Of a stretch of 58,869 nt of DNA, positions 7,823 to 16,214 are shown in pieces. How positions within the stretch are numbered: the stretch's first letter is position 1; the number at the start of each line of letters is the position of its first letter. Below the pieces are notes generated by a model. That model did not search any database. It worked only from the letters and a program-made list of their open reading frames with translations, and was not told the DNA's origin. Source of the DNA: Acidimicrobiia bacterium (lineage in GTDB: Bacteria; Actinomycetota; Acidimicrobiia; Acidimicrobiales; Bin134); NCBI GenBank assembly GCA_022827405.1, contig JAJDTA010000073.1:1-58869 (forward strand). Reading direction: 5' to 3'. The position numbers and the translations under genes are program-made.

Positions 7823-8638
7823 AGAGCCATCGACTGCTGGGTGAACGTGAACATGGGCGATTACGAGCCCCCCGAATACCTGATCCGGGTCAAGGAGGAC
7901 TATCTCCACGGGGGCGCCGACTTCTTCCGCAGCTTCACCCCCGAGGAGCTGCTGCCGCTCATGGACGAACTCGGCGTGCAAAAGGCCATCATCCAGGCGA
8001 CGGTCGGCGAGGACAATCCTCGTCCCTTCGACTTCGTGGAGCGCTACCCCGAGCGATTCGCGCTGGCCCTCCATCTCGATCCCCGGGGAATGATGCCGGT
8101 GCTGTGGAAGCTGGAGGAGATGGTCAAGCAGTATCCGGTGGCGCTGGCCCGGGTGGTGCCGTTCGGGGTGGATGTGCCGCCCAGCGACCCGGTGTACTAC
8201 CCGCTCTACGCCAAGTGCACCGAGCTGGATCTGCCGTTGTCGATCAACACCGGCATACCCGGTCCGCCCATGCCCGGCGAGGGCCAAGACCCGATGCTGC
8301 TCGACCGCATCTGCCTGCGCTTTCCCGACCTGAAGCTGTGCATGGCCCATGGGGCCGACCCGTGGTGGGGGGTGGCCATGAGGTTGATGATCAAGTACAA
8401 GAACCTGCATCTGATGACCTCGGCGTACAGCCCCAAGCGGCTGCCGGACGAGTTCGTCCACTTCATGAACACCCGGGGTCAAGACAAGGTGATCTTCGCC
8501 TCCGATCACCCGGCCTTGGACATGCGCCGCTGCATCACCGAAGCGTGGGAATTGGATCTGCGCGACGGCGTACTCGACAAATACCTCTATGCCAACGCCG
8601 AGCGCCTGTTCTTCGGTCCCCGCAACCCTCGCTACTGA
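7814..8638 (+). CDS. amidohydrolase-fold protein lacking the N-terminal HxH metal motif
   Basis: A 274-residue protein of the amidohydrolase-2 (ACMSD-like) family. The barrel pattern is recognisable: the first strand AIDCWVNVNM, a central PLSINTGIPG strand, LKLCMAHGADPWW and the terminal DKVIFASDHPALD. In active members strand one carries D-x-H-x-H or D-x-H-x-x-E; here both metal-binding positions are occupied by Val/Asn (WVNVN). The later His and Asp are retained. It could be a metal-poor decarboxylase or hydrolase variant. The ATG start shows no ribosome-binding site and sits directly behind a leaderless-type promoter. It converges on another amidohydrolase with 27 bases between. Confidence 0.82.
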   Translation: MPPRAIDCWVNVNMGDYEPPEYLIRVKEDYLHGGADFFRSFTPEELLPLMDELGVQKAIIQATVGEDNPRPFDFVERYPERFALALHLDPRGMMPVLWKLEEMVKQYPVALARVVPFGVDVPPSDPVYYPLYAKCTELDLPLSINTGIPGPPMPGEGQDPMLLDRICLRFPDLKLCMAHGADPWWGVAMRLMIKYKNLHLMTSAYSPKRLPDEFVHFMNTRGQDKVIFASDHPALDMRRCITEAWELDLRDGVLDKYLYANAERLFFGPRNPRY

Positions 8639-8665
8639 AGCGGGTGCCTTTAGAACCCTGCCGGA

Positions 8666-9769
8666 CTAGTCGCCGAAGTCGTATAGCCGCTTAGCGTTGC
8701 CGCACAGTATGAGGTTCCGCTCGTCGCGGGGCATTCCGGCGAAAGCGCTTTGAATGCTGCGCCACGAATAGGGCCAGTCGGCGCTGATGTGGGGGTAGTC
8801 GCTCGACCACAGCAGCCGCTCGACGCCAATCCAACCACGGTTGGCAAGGCCGAAGTTGTCGGTCATGAAGCCGAACGAGAAGCACTCCTCGATGTACTCG
8901 CCGGGCGGTCGGACCAAGCCGAACTGGCTGACGGGATCGAGTCGCCGGAAGTTGTTGTCGATCTGCTCTCTCACAAAAGGTACCCAGCCGCAATCGGTCT
9001 CGGCGAACACCACGTGCAACGTGGGGAACCGGTCGAAGACTCCGGCGAAGATGAACTGGATCATCCGCTCGGGGGCGTCGAAGAACCGACCGTACCCCGG
9101 GAGTTTCTTGGTGTGGCGCCCAGGCATGGTTTGCGTCAGCGAGACATGGATGCTGAGGGGTATGCCTGCCTCGGCCAGCAATCCCCATACCTTGTCGTCT
9201 TCGGGTTCGATTTCCAGCGTCCCATTGGGATAACAGCCGATCATCGCCCCCCGGATTCCCGGCTGGCCGTACACCCGGTTGATCTCAGCCGCCGCGGCTT
9301 CTGCCCCCCGGTTGGGGACGAAGAGTGCTCCGCCAAACCGGTCAGGAGCATGGGCGACGTACTCGCAGAGCCAGTCGTTGTAGGCCCTCACCATGGCCAG
9401 GTGGTAGTCGGCGTCGGGATTGGCCGCGATGGCTTGCGCCAATCGGGGGGTGGGATAGAGAACCTCGGCGTCAACCCCGTCTCGGTCCATCTCCTCAAGG
9501 CGGGCGGCGGGGTCGTACCCGCCCCGGCGTATGTCCTCGAACCGGGCCCAGCCCCTCATCTCCTCAGGGGCCAAGCCGGCGCAAGCGTTCATTCCGAAGT
9601 TGATCGGGTCTTCGACTCCCTCCAGCACCCAGGCGTCGCCCTCGGAGAACTGCTGGATTCTCGGCGCCCGATCCCGCAGGCGGGCGGGCACCCGAGAGGT
9701 CCACAGATCGGGCGGCTCGTTGACGTGGCTGTCGGCGGAGATCAGTTGGTACCGGCTCACCTCGCTCAT
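8666..9769 (-). CDS. amidohydrolase-2 family metal-dependent hydrolase/decarboxylase
   Basis: A 367-residue TIM-barrel protein with the sub-family opening ISADSHVNEPPDLW (D-x-H-x-x-E metal site), HVVFAETDCGWVPF in the middle and LLWSSDYPHI near the end carrying the last Asp. Related proteins (ACMSD, LigW type) hydrolyse or decarboxylate carboxylated ring or ring-opened substrates. An earlier in-frame start would overlap the upstream gene by 160 bases; the ATG at 9769 is chosen because AGGAGG precedes it at a normal distance and the protein then starts where the family does. It is the last gene of the long minus-strand unit, 19 bases after the dienoyl-CoA-reductase-like gene. A paralogue lies at 19052-20158. 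Confidence 0.9.
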   Translation of the reverse strand: MSEVSRYQLISADSHVNEPPDLWTSRVPARLRDRAPRIQQFSEGDAWVLEGVEDPINFGMNACAGLAPEEMRGWARFEDIRRGGYDPAARLEEMDRDGVDAEVLYPTPRLAQAIAANPDADYHLAMVRAYNDWLCEYVAHAPDRFGGALFVPNRGAEAAAAEINRVYGQPGIRGAMIGCYPNGTLEIEPEDDKVWGLLAEAGIPLSIHVSLTQTMPGRHTKKLPGYGRFFDAPERMIQFIFAGVFDRFPTLHVVFAETDCGWVPFVREQIDNNFRRLDPVSQFGLVRPPGEYIEECFSFGFMTDNFGLANRGWIGVERLLWSSDYPHISADWPYSWRSIQSAFAGMPRDERNLILCGNAKRLYDFGD

Positions 9770-9788
9770 CTCGCTCCTCCTGGTGAGA

Positions 9789-11813
9789 TCACAGCGCCCT
9801 CCCAACTCGATGCCCCTCATAGTGGGCGTGTTCGACTCGGCGGGGGGTGACGCAGTCTCCAATGCGATGCAGGTCGGCGACGTTGTCCCGCAAATCGTAA
9901 TAGAGGGCGTTTCGGGGGACGTTTCCCATCGACAGCACAACGGCGTCCACATCGGTCACCGTGAACGCCTGCCCAGTCTGGGTGTCAGTCACATCAACCG
10001 TGTCGGGTCCAACGCCGGTGATCTTCGACCATGGGTGGAAGGTCACCGGACGGCCCTGGAGCAGGTCGATGAACTGGGGCCGGTCGTTGTACAGCATGTC
10101 GGCGGCAAATATGCCCAAGGTGCTCAAAGCGGTGACCTTGGCACCGCGCTCCACTAGGTATTCCAGGGGATCGGAGCTCTGGTAGTAGCCGTTTCCGTCG
10201 AGCAGCACGATGTGGTCTGCTCCGTCGGTCCGGCCGTTGAGCACATCCCAAGATGTGAACACCCGGCTCTGATCCGAGACGGGAATGCCCAATCGCTGGT
10301 GGGTTGACGGCGACCAGTGATCGGGCGGAGGGTGGTCGGTGCGGGGGGTGGAACCGGTGGCCACCACCACGGCGTCGGGGGCCATGTCCATGATCATTGC
10401 GGCCGACACGTCGATCCCCAGGTGCACGTCCACCCCATGTCGTTCCAGCTGCCTGATGCGCACATCCACGACCTGGGCGAATTCTGACCTCCGGTCTACC
10501 CGCCGGATGAGGTTAACTTGCCCGCCGACTTGGTCGCTTCGCTCGTACAGGGTGACCCGATGCCCTCGCCGGGCCGCGGTAATCGCCGCCTCCATGCCGG
10601 CCGGACCGCCGCCCACCACCACGACCTGTTTTGGCTTGGACGCCCGAATGAGGGTCCCGATGCCCATTTCCTGCTCTCTGCCCACGGTCGGATTCTGGGT
10701 GCAGGTGATCGGCATGTGCTGGTAGTGGCGGCCGATGCAGCCCTGGCTGGCGCCGATGCACCGCAGCACTTCGTCGGTCCGCCCCTCGGCCAGCTTGTTG
10801 GGATATTCCGGGTCGGCGATGGACTGGCGTCCCAGGGCCACCATGTCGGCCTTGCCGTCGGCGATTACCGAATTAGCCAGGTGGGGATCGACGATCCGGC
10901 TCACCACGAATACCGGGATCTTCGACTCGATGGCCGCCTTGATTCTGCCGGCGGCCGGAACCAGGTTTCCCTGTGGAGAGCCGGTGTTCATCAAGGCGAT
11001 CTCGTAGCCCCAGGCGCTCACGTTCAAGAAGTCCACCCACCCGGTATCAACCAGCCGGCGACTCACCTCCAGTGAGTCGTCAATGGTGAAACTGCCCTCA
11101 CCCAGACTCCACTCAGCGTTGAGACGCACTCCGACGGTGAAGTCGGTGCCCACCGCGGCCCGGACCGCCTCCAGCACTTCCAGTAGGAACCGCAACCGGT
11201 TCTCAAGGCTGCCGCCGTAGTGGTCGGTGCGGGCGTTGTAGGCCGGGGTCAAGAATTCTGACAACAGGTAGCTGTGGGCGGCATGGATCTCAACCCCGTC
11301 GAAACCGGCCTCGCGCATGTTGACGGCCGATTTTGCCCAGCCCTCCACGATCTCGGCGATTTCCCAGGTGTCGATCTCCTTGGTCAACTCCCCGCCAGCG
11401 CCGGGGTAGAACGAGGGCTCGGGCTTGGCGGTGAGTACCGGATCCCAGTCATCGGTGCCGCTGATGCGTCCCCGTCCGTTGTGGTTGAGCTGCATCACCA
11501 GTTTGGCCCCGTGTTGGTGGACGGCGTCGGCCAAGGGGCGGTACTCGTCCACCACCGCGTCCAGATACGCCGCAGGGCGGTTGGTGCCGCACGAAGGATG
11601 CACCATGGCCTGCCCCGCGGTGATGAGTCCGAAACCCCCTTTGGCCCGTTCCGCGTAGTAGTGGGCTGCCCGCGACCCGAGCATGTTCCACCGGTGGTAG
11701 CCCTCAGGGTCGAAACGCCACAGATCGTGGCTGATGGCGGTGGTGGCGAAGCGATTCCGAACCGACATGGTGCCGATCTGAATCGGTTCGAACAGCGCGC
11801 GATATTCGGTCAC
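9789..11813 (-). CDS. NADH:flavin oxidoreductase / 2,4-dienoyl-CoA reductase-like, with one Fe-S Cys missing
   Basis: A 674-residue protein with the FadH/BaiCD/trimethylamine dehydrogenase layout: an FMN-binding old-yellow-enzyme barrel (about 1-345; EIHAAHSYLL at 175-184, YGGSLENR at 199-206), a 4Fe-4S region, then an FAD/NAD domain with GGGPAG at 401-406. The cluster region reads C352-IG-A355-SQG-C359 and C371 in TCTQNP; the family has Cys where Ala355 stands. Three ligands could still hold a cluster, but this is unusual. These enzymes reduce enoyl or dienoyl compounds or demethylate amines. Its start overlaps the SMP-30 gene by four bases (ATGA). Confidence 0.92.
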   Translation of the reverse strand: MTEYRALFEPIQIGTMSVRNRFATTAISHDLWRFDPEGYHRWNMLGSRAAHYYAERAKGGFGLITAGQAMVHPSCGTNRPAAYLDAVVDEYRPLADAVHQHGAKLVMQLNHNGRGRISGTDDWDPVLTAKPEPSFYPGAGGELTKEIDTWEIAEIVEGWAKSAVNMREAGFDGVEIHAAHSYLLSEFLTPAYNARTDHYGGSLENRLRFLLEVLEAVRAAVGTDFTVGVRLNAEWSLGEGSFTIDDSLEVSRRLVDTGWVDFLNVSAWGYEIALMNTGSPQGNLVPAAGRIKAAIESKIPVFVVSRIVDPHLANSVIADGKADMVALGRQSIADPEYPNKLAEGRTDEVLRCIGASQGCIGRHYQHMPITCTQNPTVGREQEMGIGTLIRASKPKQVVVVGGGPAGMEAAITAARRGHRVTLYERSDQVGGQVNLIRRVDRRSEFAQVVDVRIRQLERHGVDVHLGIDVSAAMIMDMAPDAVVVATGSTPRTDHPPPDHWSPSTHQRLGIPVSDQSRVFTSWDVLNGRTDGADHIVLLDGNGYYQSSDPLEYLVERGAKVTALSTLGIFAADMLYNDRPQFIDLLQGRPVTFHPWSKITGVGPDTVDVTDTQTGQAFTVTDVDAVVLSMGNVPRNALYYDLRDNVADLHRIGDCVTPRRVEHAHYEGHRVGRAL

Positions 11814-12646
11814 AGCGAGACAACCTCCACCCAGCCGATTGATTGGCTGTCGGCGTCGAGGGATCGGTCGTTTCCCAGGCGAGTCAGGTTGGAAATGTCC
11901 ATGCGGCAGGTTGTCATCCAGAGCCGGCCGTCACCTACCGCGCAAGCCACCCCCCATCGTCCCGGCACCGAAACCCTGTGGGTTACAACTCCACCTTCGA
12001 GCACCCGGCAGAACTCCTCGGTGGGCGGCGAGCCGAACCAGACAGCTCCCTCGCTGTCGGCGCAAATTCCGTCGGGGTGAGTTCCGGGTACCTCCGCCCA
12101 AATCCTCCGCCCGCTCAGCCGCCCGGAGGGTCCGATCTGGTAGGCAGCCAGTCGGGCTTGGCTGGTTTCGGCCACCACCAGCGTGTCGTCGATGACGGCC
12201 ATTCCATTGGGCGACACCGTATCGTTGGCGGCGATCTCAGCTGATCCGTCGGGATGCACCAAAACGACCGAATCGGGATTGCGGGCCCCGATGTAAGCCC
12301 GGCCTCCACCGTCTGTCGCCATGTCGAGCAGAAATTCTGCGGGCAACCAGCTCAGATCGACCAGTGGGGCGGCCCGGCCATGGGCGATTTGGAGTAAGCG
12401 CTTGTCCAGCATGGAGACCACTAGTGGGGTGTCATCGGGCAGGAACCCCAAGCCGCCGGCACGGTCGTCCAATGTGGCCACCATCTGGCATGTGCCGTCG
12501 GGGTCGATGCGAAGCACCTGATGCCGGTGGATGTCGCAGAACCAAAGCTGCCCCCGGTGCCACCGGGGCGTTTCGGGAAATGTCAAGTCCCCGCACACTG
12601 CCACAGGAGTTGCGATGAGGCCGGTAGCCGCGGGTTCGCCCACCAT
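11810..12646 (-). CDS. SMP-30/gluconolactonase-like beta-propeller protein
   Basis: A 278-residue six-bladed propeller of the SMP-30/LRE family. Visible motifs are FPETPRWHRGQLWFCDI with the metal-binding Glu, DRAGGLGFLPDD, VSPNGMAVIDDTLVVAE with the Asn-Gly pair, and PDGICADSEGAVWF with the catalytic Asp. Family members are metal-dependent lactonases, including sugar lactonases. It overlaps the next gene by four bases and follows the SnoaL-like gene by 13, so it belongs to the operon. In this setting a lactone made from an oxidised substrate may be opened before the lyase step; that is inference. Confidence 0.9.
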   Translation of the reverse strand: MVGEPAATGLIATPVAVCGDLTFPETPRWHRGQLWFCDIHRHQVLRIDPDGTCQMVATLDDRAGGLGFLPDDTPLVVSMLDKRLLQIAHGRAAPLVDLSWLPAEFLLDMATDGGGRAYIGARNPDSVVLVHPDGSAEIAANDTVSPNGMAVIDDTLVVAETSQARLAAYQIGPSGRLSGRRIWAEVPGTHPDGICADSEGAVWFGSPPTEEFCRVLEGGVVTHRVSVPGRWGVACAVGDGRLWMTTCRMDISNLTRLGNDRSLDADSQSIGWVEVVSL

Positions 12647-12659
12647 CTGAGCCGGTGAA

Positions 12660-13217
12660 CTAGGCGGCAGAGCCTATGTAGGAGTCGGGGAGATCCTCGG
12701 GGCGAAGCTTGGTGATGCGCTCCGGGGTGAACATGAGCCCGTCGGAATAGCTGTCCTCCCCGATGAGCTTGCCCTCTTCGTCGTAGGGCCAAAACAGCAC
12801 CAGCCGCATCGACAAGGCATAGGGGCTGGCGGGATCGTCCACCTCGAGGCCCCGGGCCAGCAGAACGCTTCCCGGATAAACCTGGTGAAACTCTCCCTCG
12901 GTCACGATGCAATAGTCGTCCACCACGATCCGCTCGATGTCGTACTGCACGGTGTTGCGCCCCTCCTCATAGAGCTGCGTGTAGTGAGCGGTAACTGCGT
13001 CGAGGCCTTTGGGCCCAGAGTCGAAACCGGCGTCAGCGATCCAGAAATGGTATTGGGGGTCGTCTGACAGGGTGGACAGCAATCGAGCGAAGTCCTTTGT
13101 GGCTTCGGCTTCTAGGTGGTCCAGCAGCACTTGGAGGAGGTGGCGATGCCGGGGATTGTCGGTTTTTGCCAGCCGGTCTGCTACCGCGGCCCAACTGCGA
13201 GTGGGATCGATTTTCAT
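12660..13217 (-). CDS. SnoaL-like (NTF2 fold) protein
   Basis: A 185-residue protein with the pattern of SnoaL/NTF2-like alpha+beta barrels: an N-terminal helix, LLSTLSDDPQYHFWI, the GLDAVTAHYTQLYEEG helix and an alternating C-terminal sheet (IVVDDYCIVTEGEFHQ, ALSMRLVLFWPYDEEGKLIGEDSY). The family includes small isomerases, hydrolases and hydroxylases for polyketides and steroids, and many orphans. The actual reaction cannot be told. It lies between the DapA-type gene (62 bases) and the SMP-30 gene (13 bases) on the same strand. Confidence 0.8.
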   Translation of the reverse strand: MKIDPTRSWAAVADRLAKTDNPRHRHLLQVLLDHLEAEATKDFARLLSTLSDDPQYHFWIADAGFDSGPKGLDAVTAHYTQLYEEGRNTVQYDIERIVVDDYCIVTEGEFHQVYPGSVLLARGLEVDDPASPYALSMRLVLFWPYDEEGKLIGEDSYSDGLMFTPERITKLRPEDLPDSYIGSAA

Positions 13218-13279
13218 GGGTACCTCCCAGGTTGATCATGGAGATTCACGGTGAAGGCGCTGCCTGTCGTTGCGTGAGG

Positions 13280-14158
13280 TCATCGGTCAGAAACGTAGCC
13301 CATACGAGCCAAACCGGCTTTGAGTTGGCTGTCTTCGGTGGCAGAGATGTCGAGCAGGGGCGGGCGCAAACCGCCAGCAGGTAGACCCATGGCTCGCAAG
13401 GCCGCCTTGATCGAGCGGGGATTGCCTGAGCGAGACAGCAAATCGTTGAGGGCCAGCAGCTGGCCGAACTGCTCGAGGGAGAAATCCGACCAGACGCTGG
13501 GCACCAGAGCAGGATCCACATTGGGCTCAAAGCACAGAACCCCGTGACCGCCCAGCGCGGCCACCACCGGGAGGTGGCCCACAATGCCCACCCTCACTTC
13601 CAGCCGACCGGCCAAGGCCTCGACCACCGGCGCCAACGCGGGGACAGCAGGATCCGACCAATTGAGTCCCTTCAGGTGGGGGTAGTCGGTCGCCAGCGTC
13701 TCTATCAGCTTCACCGGCAGCGGATAGCCGGCCAGATACAAGTTGTGCGACAGGTACATGGGGCAGTCCAGCGCCTCAAGCAGCACCCGGCAGTAGCGCT
13801 CCAGCTCCACCGGGCGGGGGGGAGCGGCCCCGATTCGGGGGGGAAGTACCTGGACTGCGTCCACCCCGGCACGAACCGCCCTAGAACCCAACGACAAAGT
13901 GGCGGCGGTGTCACCCAGCCCTATGCCAGCGGCGTGTACCGGAACCCTCCCTCCAACGGAGTCCACCGCCACCTCGTATGCCCGAATCTTCTCATCGCTG
14001 CTCAGCAAGTGGCCCTCGCCGCTGCCCTGGCTGGCCACATAGACGCCGACCCCCCCGTCCGCCAGCCGGCTCAAGTGGGTTCGAAACCCCGCTTCATCCA
14101 CATCGCCATCGGGGCCGAACGGCGTTATCGACATGCAGAAGACCGCGGGCGAAGTCAT
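13280..14158 (-). CDS. DapA-family (dihydrodipicolinate synthase/N-acetylneuraminate lyase) aldolase
   Basis: A 292-residue class I aldolase barrel. The Schiff-base Lys is in HLKGLNWSDP and the preceding YLSHN segment takes the place of the catalytic Tyr loop. The N-terminal loop, which in true DapA reads GTTGE, is QGSGEGHLLS here, so the substrate is probably not a standard DapA substrate. Family members cleave or form 2-keto acids with aldehydes. Its start overlaps the upstream ABC ATPase stop by ATGA, tying it to the transporter operon. It may act on the compound brought in by that transporter. A second, distant DapA-like gene is at 37840. Confidence 0.88.
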   Translation of the reverse strand: MTSPAVFCMSITPFGPDGDVDEAGFRTHLSRLADGGVGVYVASQGSGEGHLLSSDEKIRAYEVAVDSVGGRVPVHAAGIGLGDTAATLSLGSRAVRAGVDAVQVLPPRIGAAPPRPVELERYCRVLLEALDCPMYLSHNLYLAGYPLPVKLIETLATDYPHLKGLNWSDPAVPALAPVVEALAGRLEVRVGIVGHLPVVAALGGHGVLCFEPNVDPALVPSVWSDFSLEQFGQLLALNDLLSRSGNPRSIKAALRAMGLPAGGLRPPLLDISATEDSQLKAGLARMGYVSDR

Positions 14159-15213
14159 GTAATCCGCAATTGGGTCACCGATTCGCCGGCCAACGCGGGA
14201 CCGTCTTCATGAAGGTGGCAGGCAACCGACCCGTCGCTGAATGGCGACAGGGCAGGTTCTTCGGTCTTGCACCTCTCGAAGACGTAGGGGCAGCGGGTTT
14301 GGAACCGGCAGCCGGTGGGTATGTCGGTAGCGCTGGGCACCTCGCCCTTCAGGACGATCCGGTTGCGGCTGCGGTCTACTTCGGGGTCGGGGTGGGGGAC
14401 GGCCGACAGCAGCGCCTCGGTATAGGGATGGCGGGGGTGGGAATAGATCTGCTCGGCGGTCCCCAATTCCACAATCGCGCCCAGATACATGACCGCAATG
14501 CGATGGCTCACATGGTGGACCACGAACAGATCGTGGGCCACCAGCAGGTAGGCCACGCCGAGTCGGTCCTGAAGATCGCTCAGCAGGTTGATGGCCTGGG
14601 ACTGGGTGGAGACGTCAAGGGCGCTCACCGGCTCGTCCAGCACTATCAGCTCCGGCTCCACTGCCAGCGCCCGGGCCAGTCCAACCCGCTGGCGCTGCCC
14701 CCCCGACAGCTCGTAGGGGTAGCGACCGAGGTGGTAGCTGGACAATCCGACCAGCTCCAGCAGTTCTGTGGCCTGATCCGTCTGATCGGCCCGGCCAAGA
14801 TTCTGGTGGAACTTGAGCGGTTCCCCGATTATCTGTCTGACGGTCATCTTCGGGTTGAGCGACCCAGTGATGTCTTGGAATACCGCCTGCATCGATCGGC
14901 GCAGTTCCCGCAACTCTGCCCCGGAGACATTGGTGATGTCCCGGCCGTCGAACGCAATGCGCCCTTCGGTGGGGTCGATGAGCCGGAGCACCATACGCCC
15001 GGTGGTGGACTTGCCCGAGCCGCTTTCGCCCACCAGCCCCAGGGTTTCCCCTTTGCCGATGGTGAAGCTGACCCCGTCTACCGCCACCGTGTCGGGTGAC
15101 CTTCTCCGGCCGCCAAACACCTTGCGAAGGTTCTCGGCTACCACCAACTCTTCGTTGGCCGGCGAGCCTTGACCAGCGCCGGGTACCGTCGTCACCGGAG
15201 TTTCCCCGCTCAT
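14155..15213 (-). CDS. peptide/nickel-type ABC transporter ATP-binding protein (DppF/OppF-like)
   Basis: A 352-residue ATPase with Walker A GESGSGKST, signature LSGGQRQRVGLARAL, Walker B LIVLDEPVSALD and the C-terminal oligopeptide/dipeptide extension with the cysteine-containing TGCRFQTRCPYVFERC segment typical of OppF/DppF. It powers the two permeases encoded upstream in the operon. It overlaps the DppD-like gene by four bases (ATGA) at its start and the aldolase at its end. The cluster lacks peptidase genes, and catabolic genes surround it, so a non-peptide substrate such as a glycoside, opine or acidic sugar derivative is possible. Confidence 0.95.
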   Translation of the reverse strand: MSGETPVTTVPGAGQGSPANEELVVAENLRKVFGGRRRSPDTVAVDGVSFTIGKGETLGLVGESGSGKSTTGRMVLRLIDPTEGRIAFDGRDITNVSGAELRELRRSMQAVFQDITGSLNPKMTVRQIIGEPLKFHQNLGRADQTDQATELLELVGLSSYHLGRYPYELSGGQRQRVGLARALAVEPELIVLDEPVSALDVSTQSQAINLLSDLQDRLGVAYLLVAHDLFVVHHVSHRIAVMYLGAIVELGTAEQIYSHPRHPYTEALLSAVPHPDPEVDRSRNRIVLKGEVPSATDIPTGCRFQTRCPYVFERCKTEEPALSPFSDGSVACHLHEDGPALAGESVTQLRIT

Positions 15214-16214
15214 GGGCGACCCAAGCTCAATTGTGCTTGGCGGACGCAGCGAACCACACCACCGTCCTCAACTGCTTCCAGCGCCGGCGGCTGCTGACAG
15301 GCGTCGACTGCGTATGCGCAGCGGGGGGCGAATCGGCATCCTTCGGGATATCGGCCGGGACGGGGCGGCGCGCCGGGCACAACCGGCAGCCGTCCGCCCC
15401 GTTGGTCGGGATGGGGCGCTGCTTGGATCAGAACATCGGCATACGGGTGACGTGGGCGGCGCAAGATCGTCTCGGTAGGCGCCACCTCCACGATCTGGCC
15501 GGCATACATGATCATCAGGGTCTCAGAGAGCTGCGACAGGAGGCCCAAATCGTGGGTAACGAACAACACGGCCATGCCGAATTGCTGTTGCAGGTCCTGG
15601 AGCAGCTCGACGATCTGCGCCTGGATGGTCACATCCAGTGCGGTGGTGGGCTCATCGGCGATTATGAGCTTGGGACCGCAGGCCAGTGCCATGGCAAGCA
15701 TGGCTCGCTGCTGCATCCCGCCGGAGAATTCGAAGGAATAATGGCCAATCCGGTCTTCCGGGTTGGGAATCCCGACGATGTCGAGCAATTCCGCTGCTCG
15801 TCGACGGGCGCTCTTGCGGTCGACCTTAAGGTGTCGACGGACAGTCTCGGCGATCTGCTCTCCGATGGTGTAGGCCGGATGGAGACTGGTCATGGGCTCC
15901 TGGAAGACCATGCTGACTTGCGATCCCCGGATACTTTGCAGCTCCCTTCGAGGCAGGGCGAGCAGGTCTCGCCCCTCAAGGAGGATCCGTCCCTCGGCCC
16001 GAGGCTTGCGGGTGGGAAGAAGGCCCATAACCGCCAAGGCCGTCATGGTCTTGCCGGAGCCGCTCTCTCCCGCCAATCCCACCATCTCTCCGCGGTGGAT
16101 TGAGAACGATACGTCGTCCAGCACTCGGACATAGCCCCCTTCGGTGGGCAGGTCCACCGACAGCCCCTCTACCTCCAGCAGCAGCTCAGAGCCCGTTGAG
16201 GCCGCCGCAGTCAC
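15210..16214 (-). CDS. peptide/nickel-type ABC transporter ATP-binding protein (DppD/OppD-like)
   Basis: A 334-residue ATPase with Walker A GESGSGKT, signature FSGGMQQRAMLAMAL, Walker B LIIADEPTTALD and a C-terminal GCRFAPRCAYAVDAC segment, as in OppD/DppD. The GTG start at 16214 overlaps the stop of the upstream permease gene (GTGA), indicating translational coupling. It pairs with the DppF-like ATPase to form the heterodimeric motor of the importer. Confidence 0.95.
   Translation of the reverse strand: MTAAASTGSELLLEVEGLSVDLPTEGGYVRVLDDVSFSIHRGEMVGLAGESGSGKTMTALAVMGLLPTRKPRAEGRILLEGRDLLALPRRELQSIRGSQVSMVFQEPMTSLHPAYTIGEQIAETVRRHLKVDRKSARRRAAELLDIVGIPNPEDRIGHYSFEFSGGMQQRAMLAMALACGPKLIIADEPTTALDVTIQAQIVELLQDLQQQFGMAVLFVTHDLGLLSQLSETLMIMYAGQIVEVAPTETILRRPRHPYADVLIQAAPHPDQRGGRLPVVPGAPPRPGRYPEGCRFAPRCAYAVDACQQPPALEAVEDGGVVRCVRQAQLSLGRP

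Noticed and set aside
8639-8665. Possible terminator between the convergent amidohydrolase genes
   Set aside because: The 27 bases contain no stem-loop or T run.
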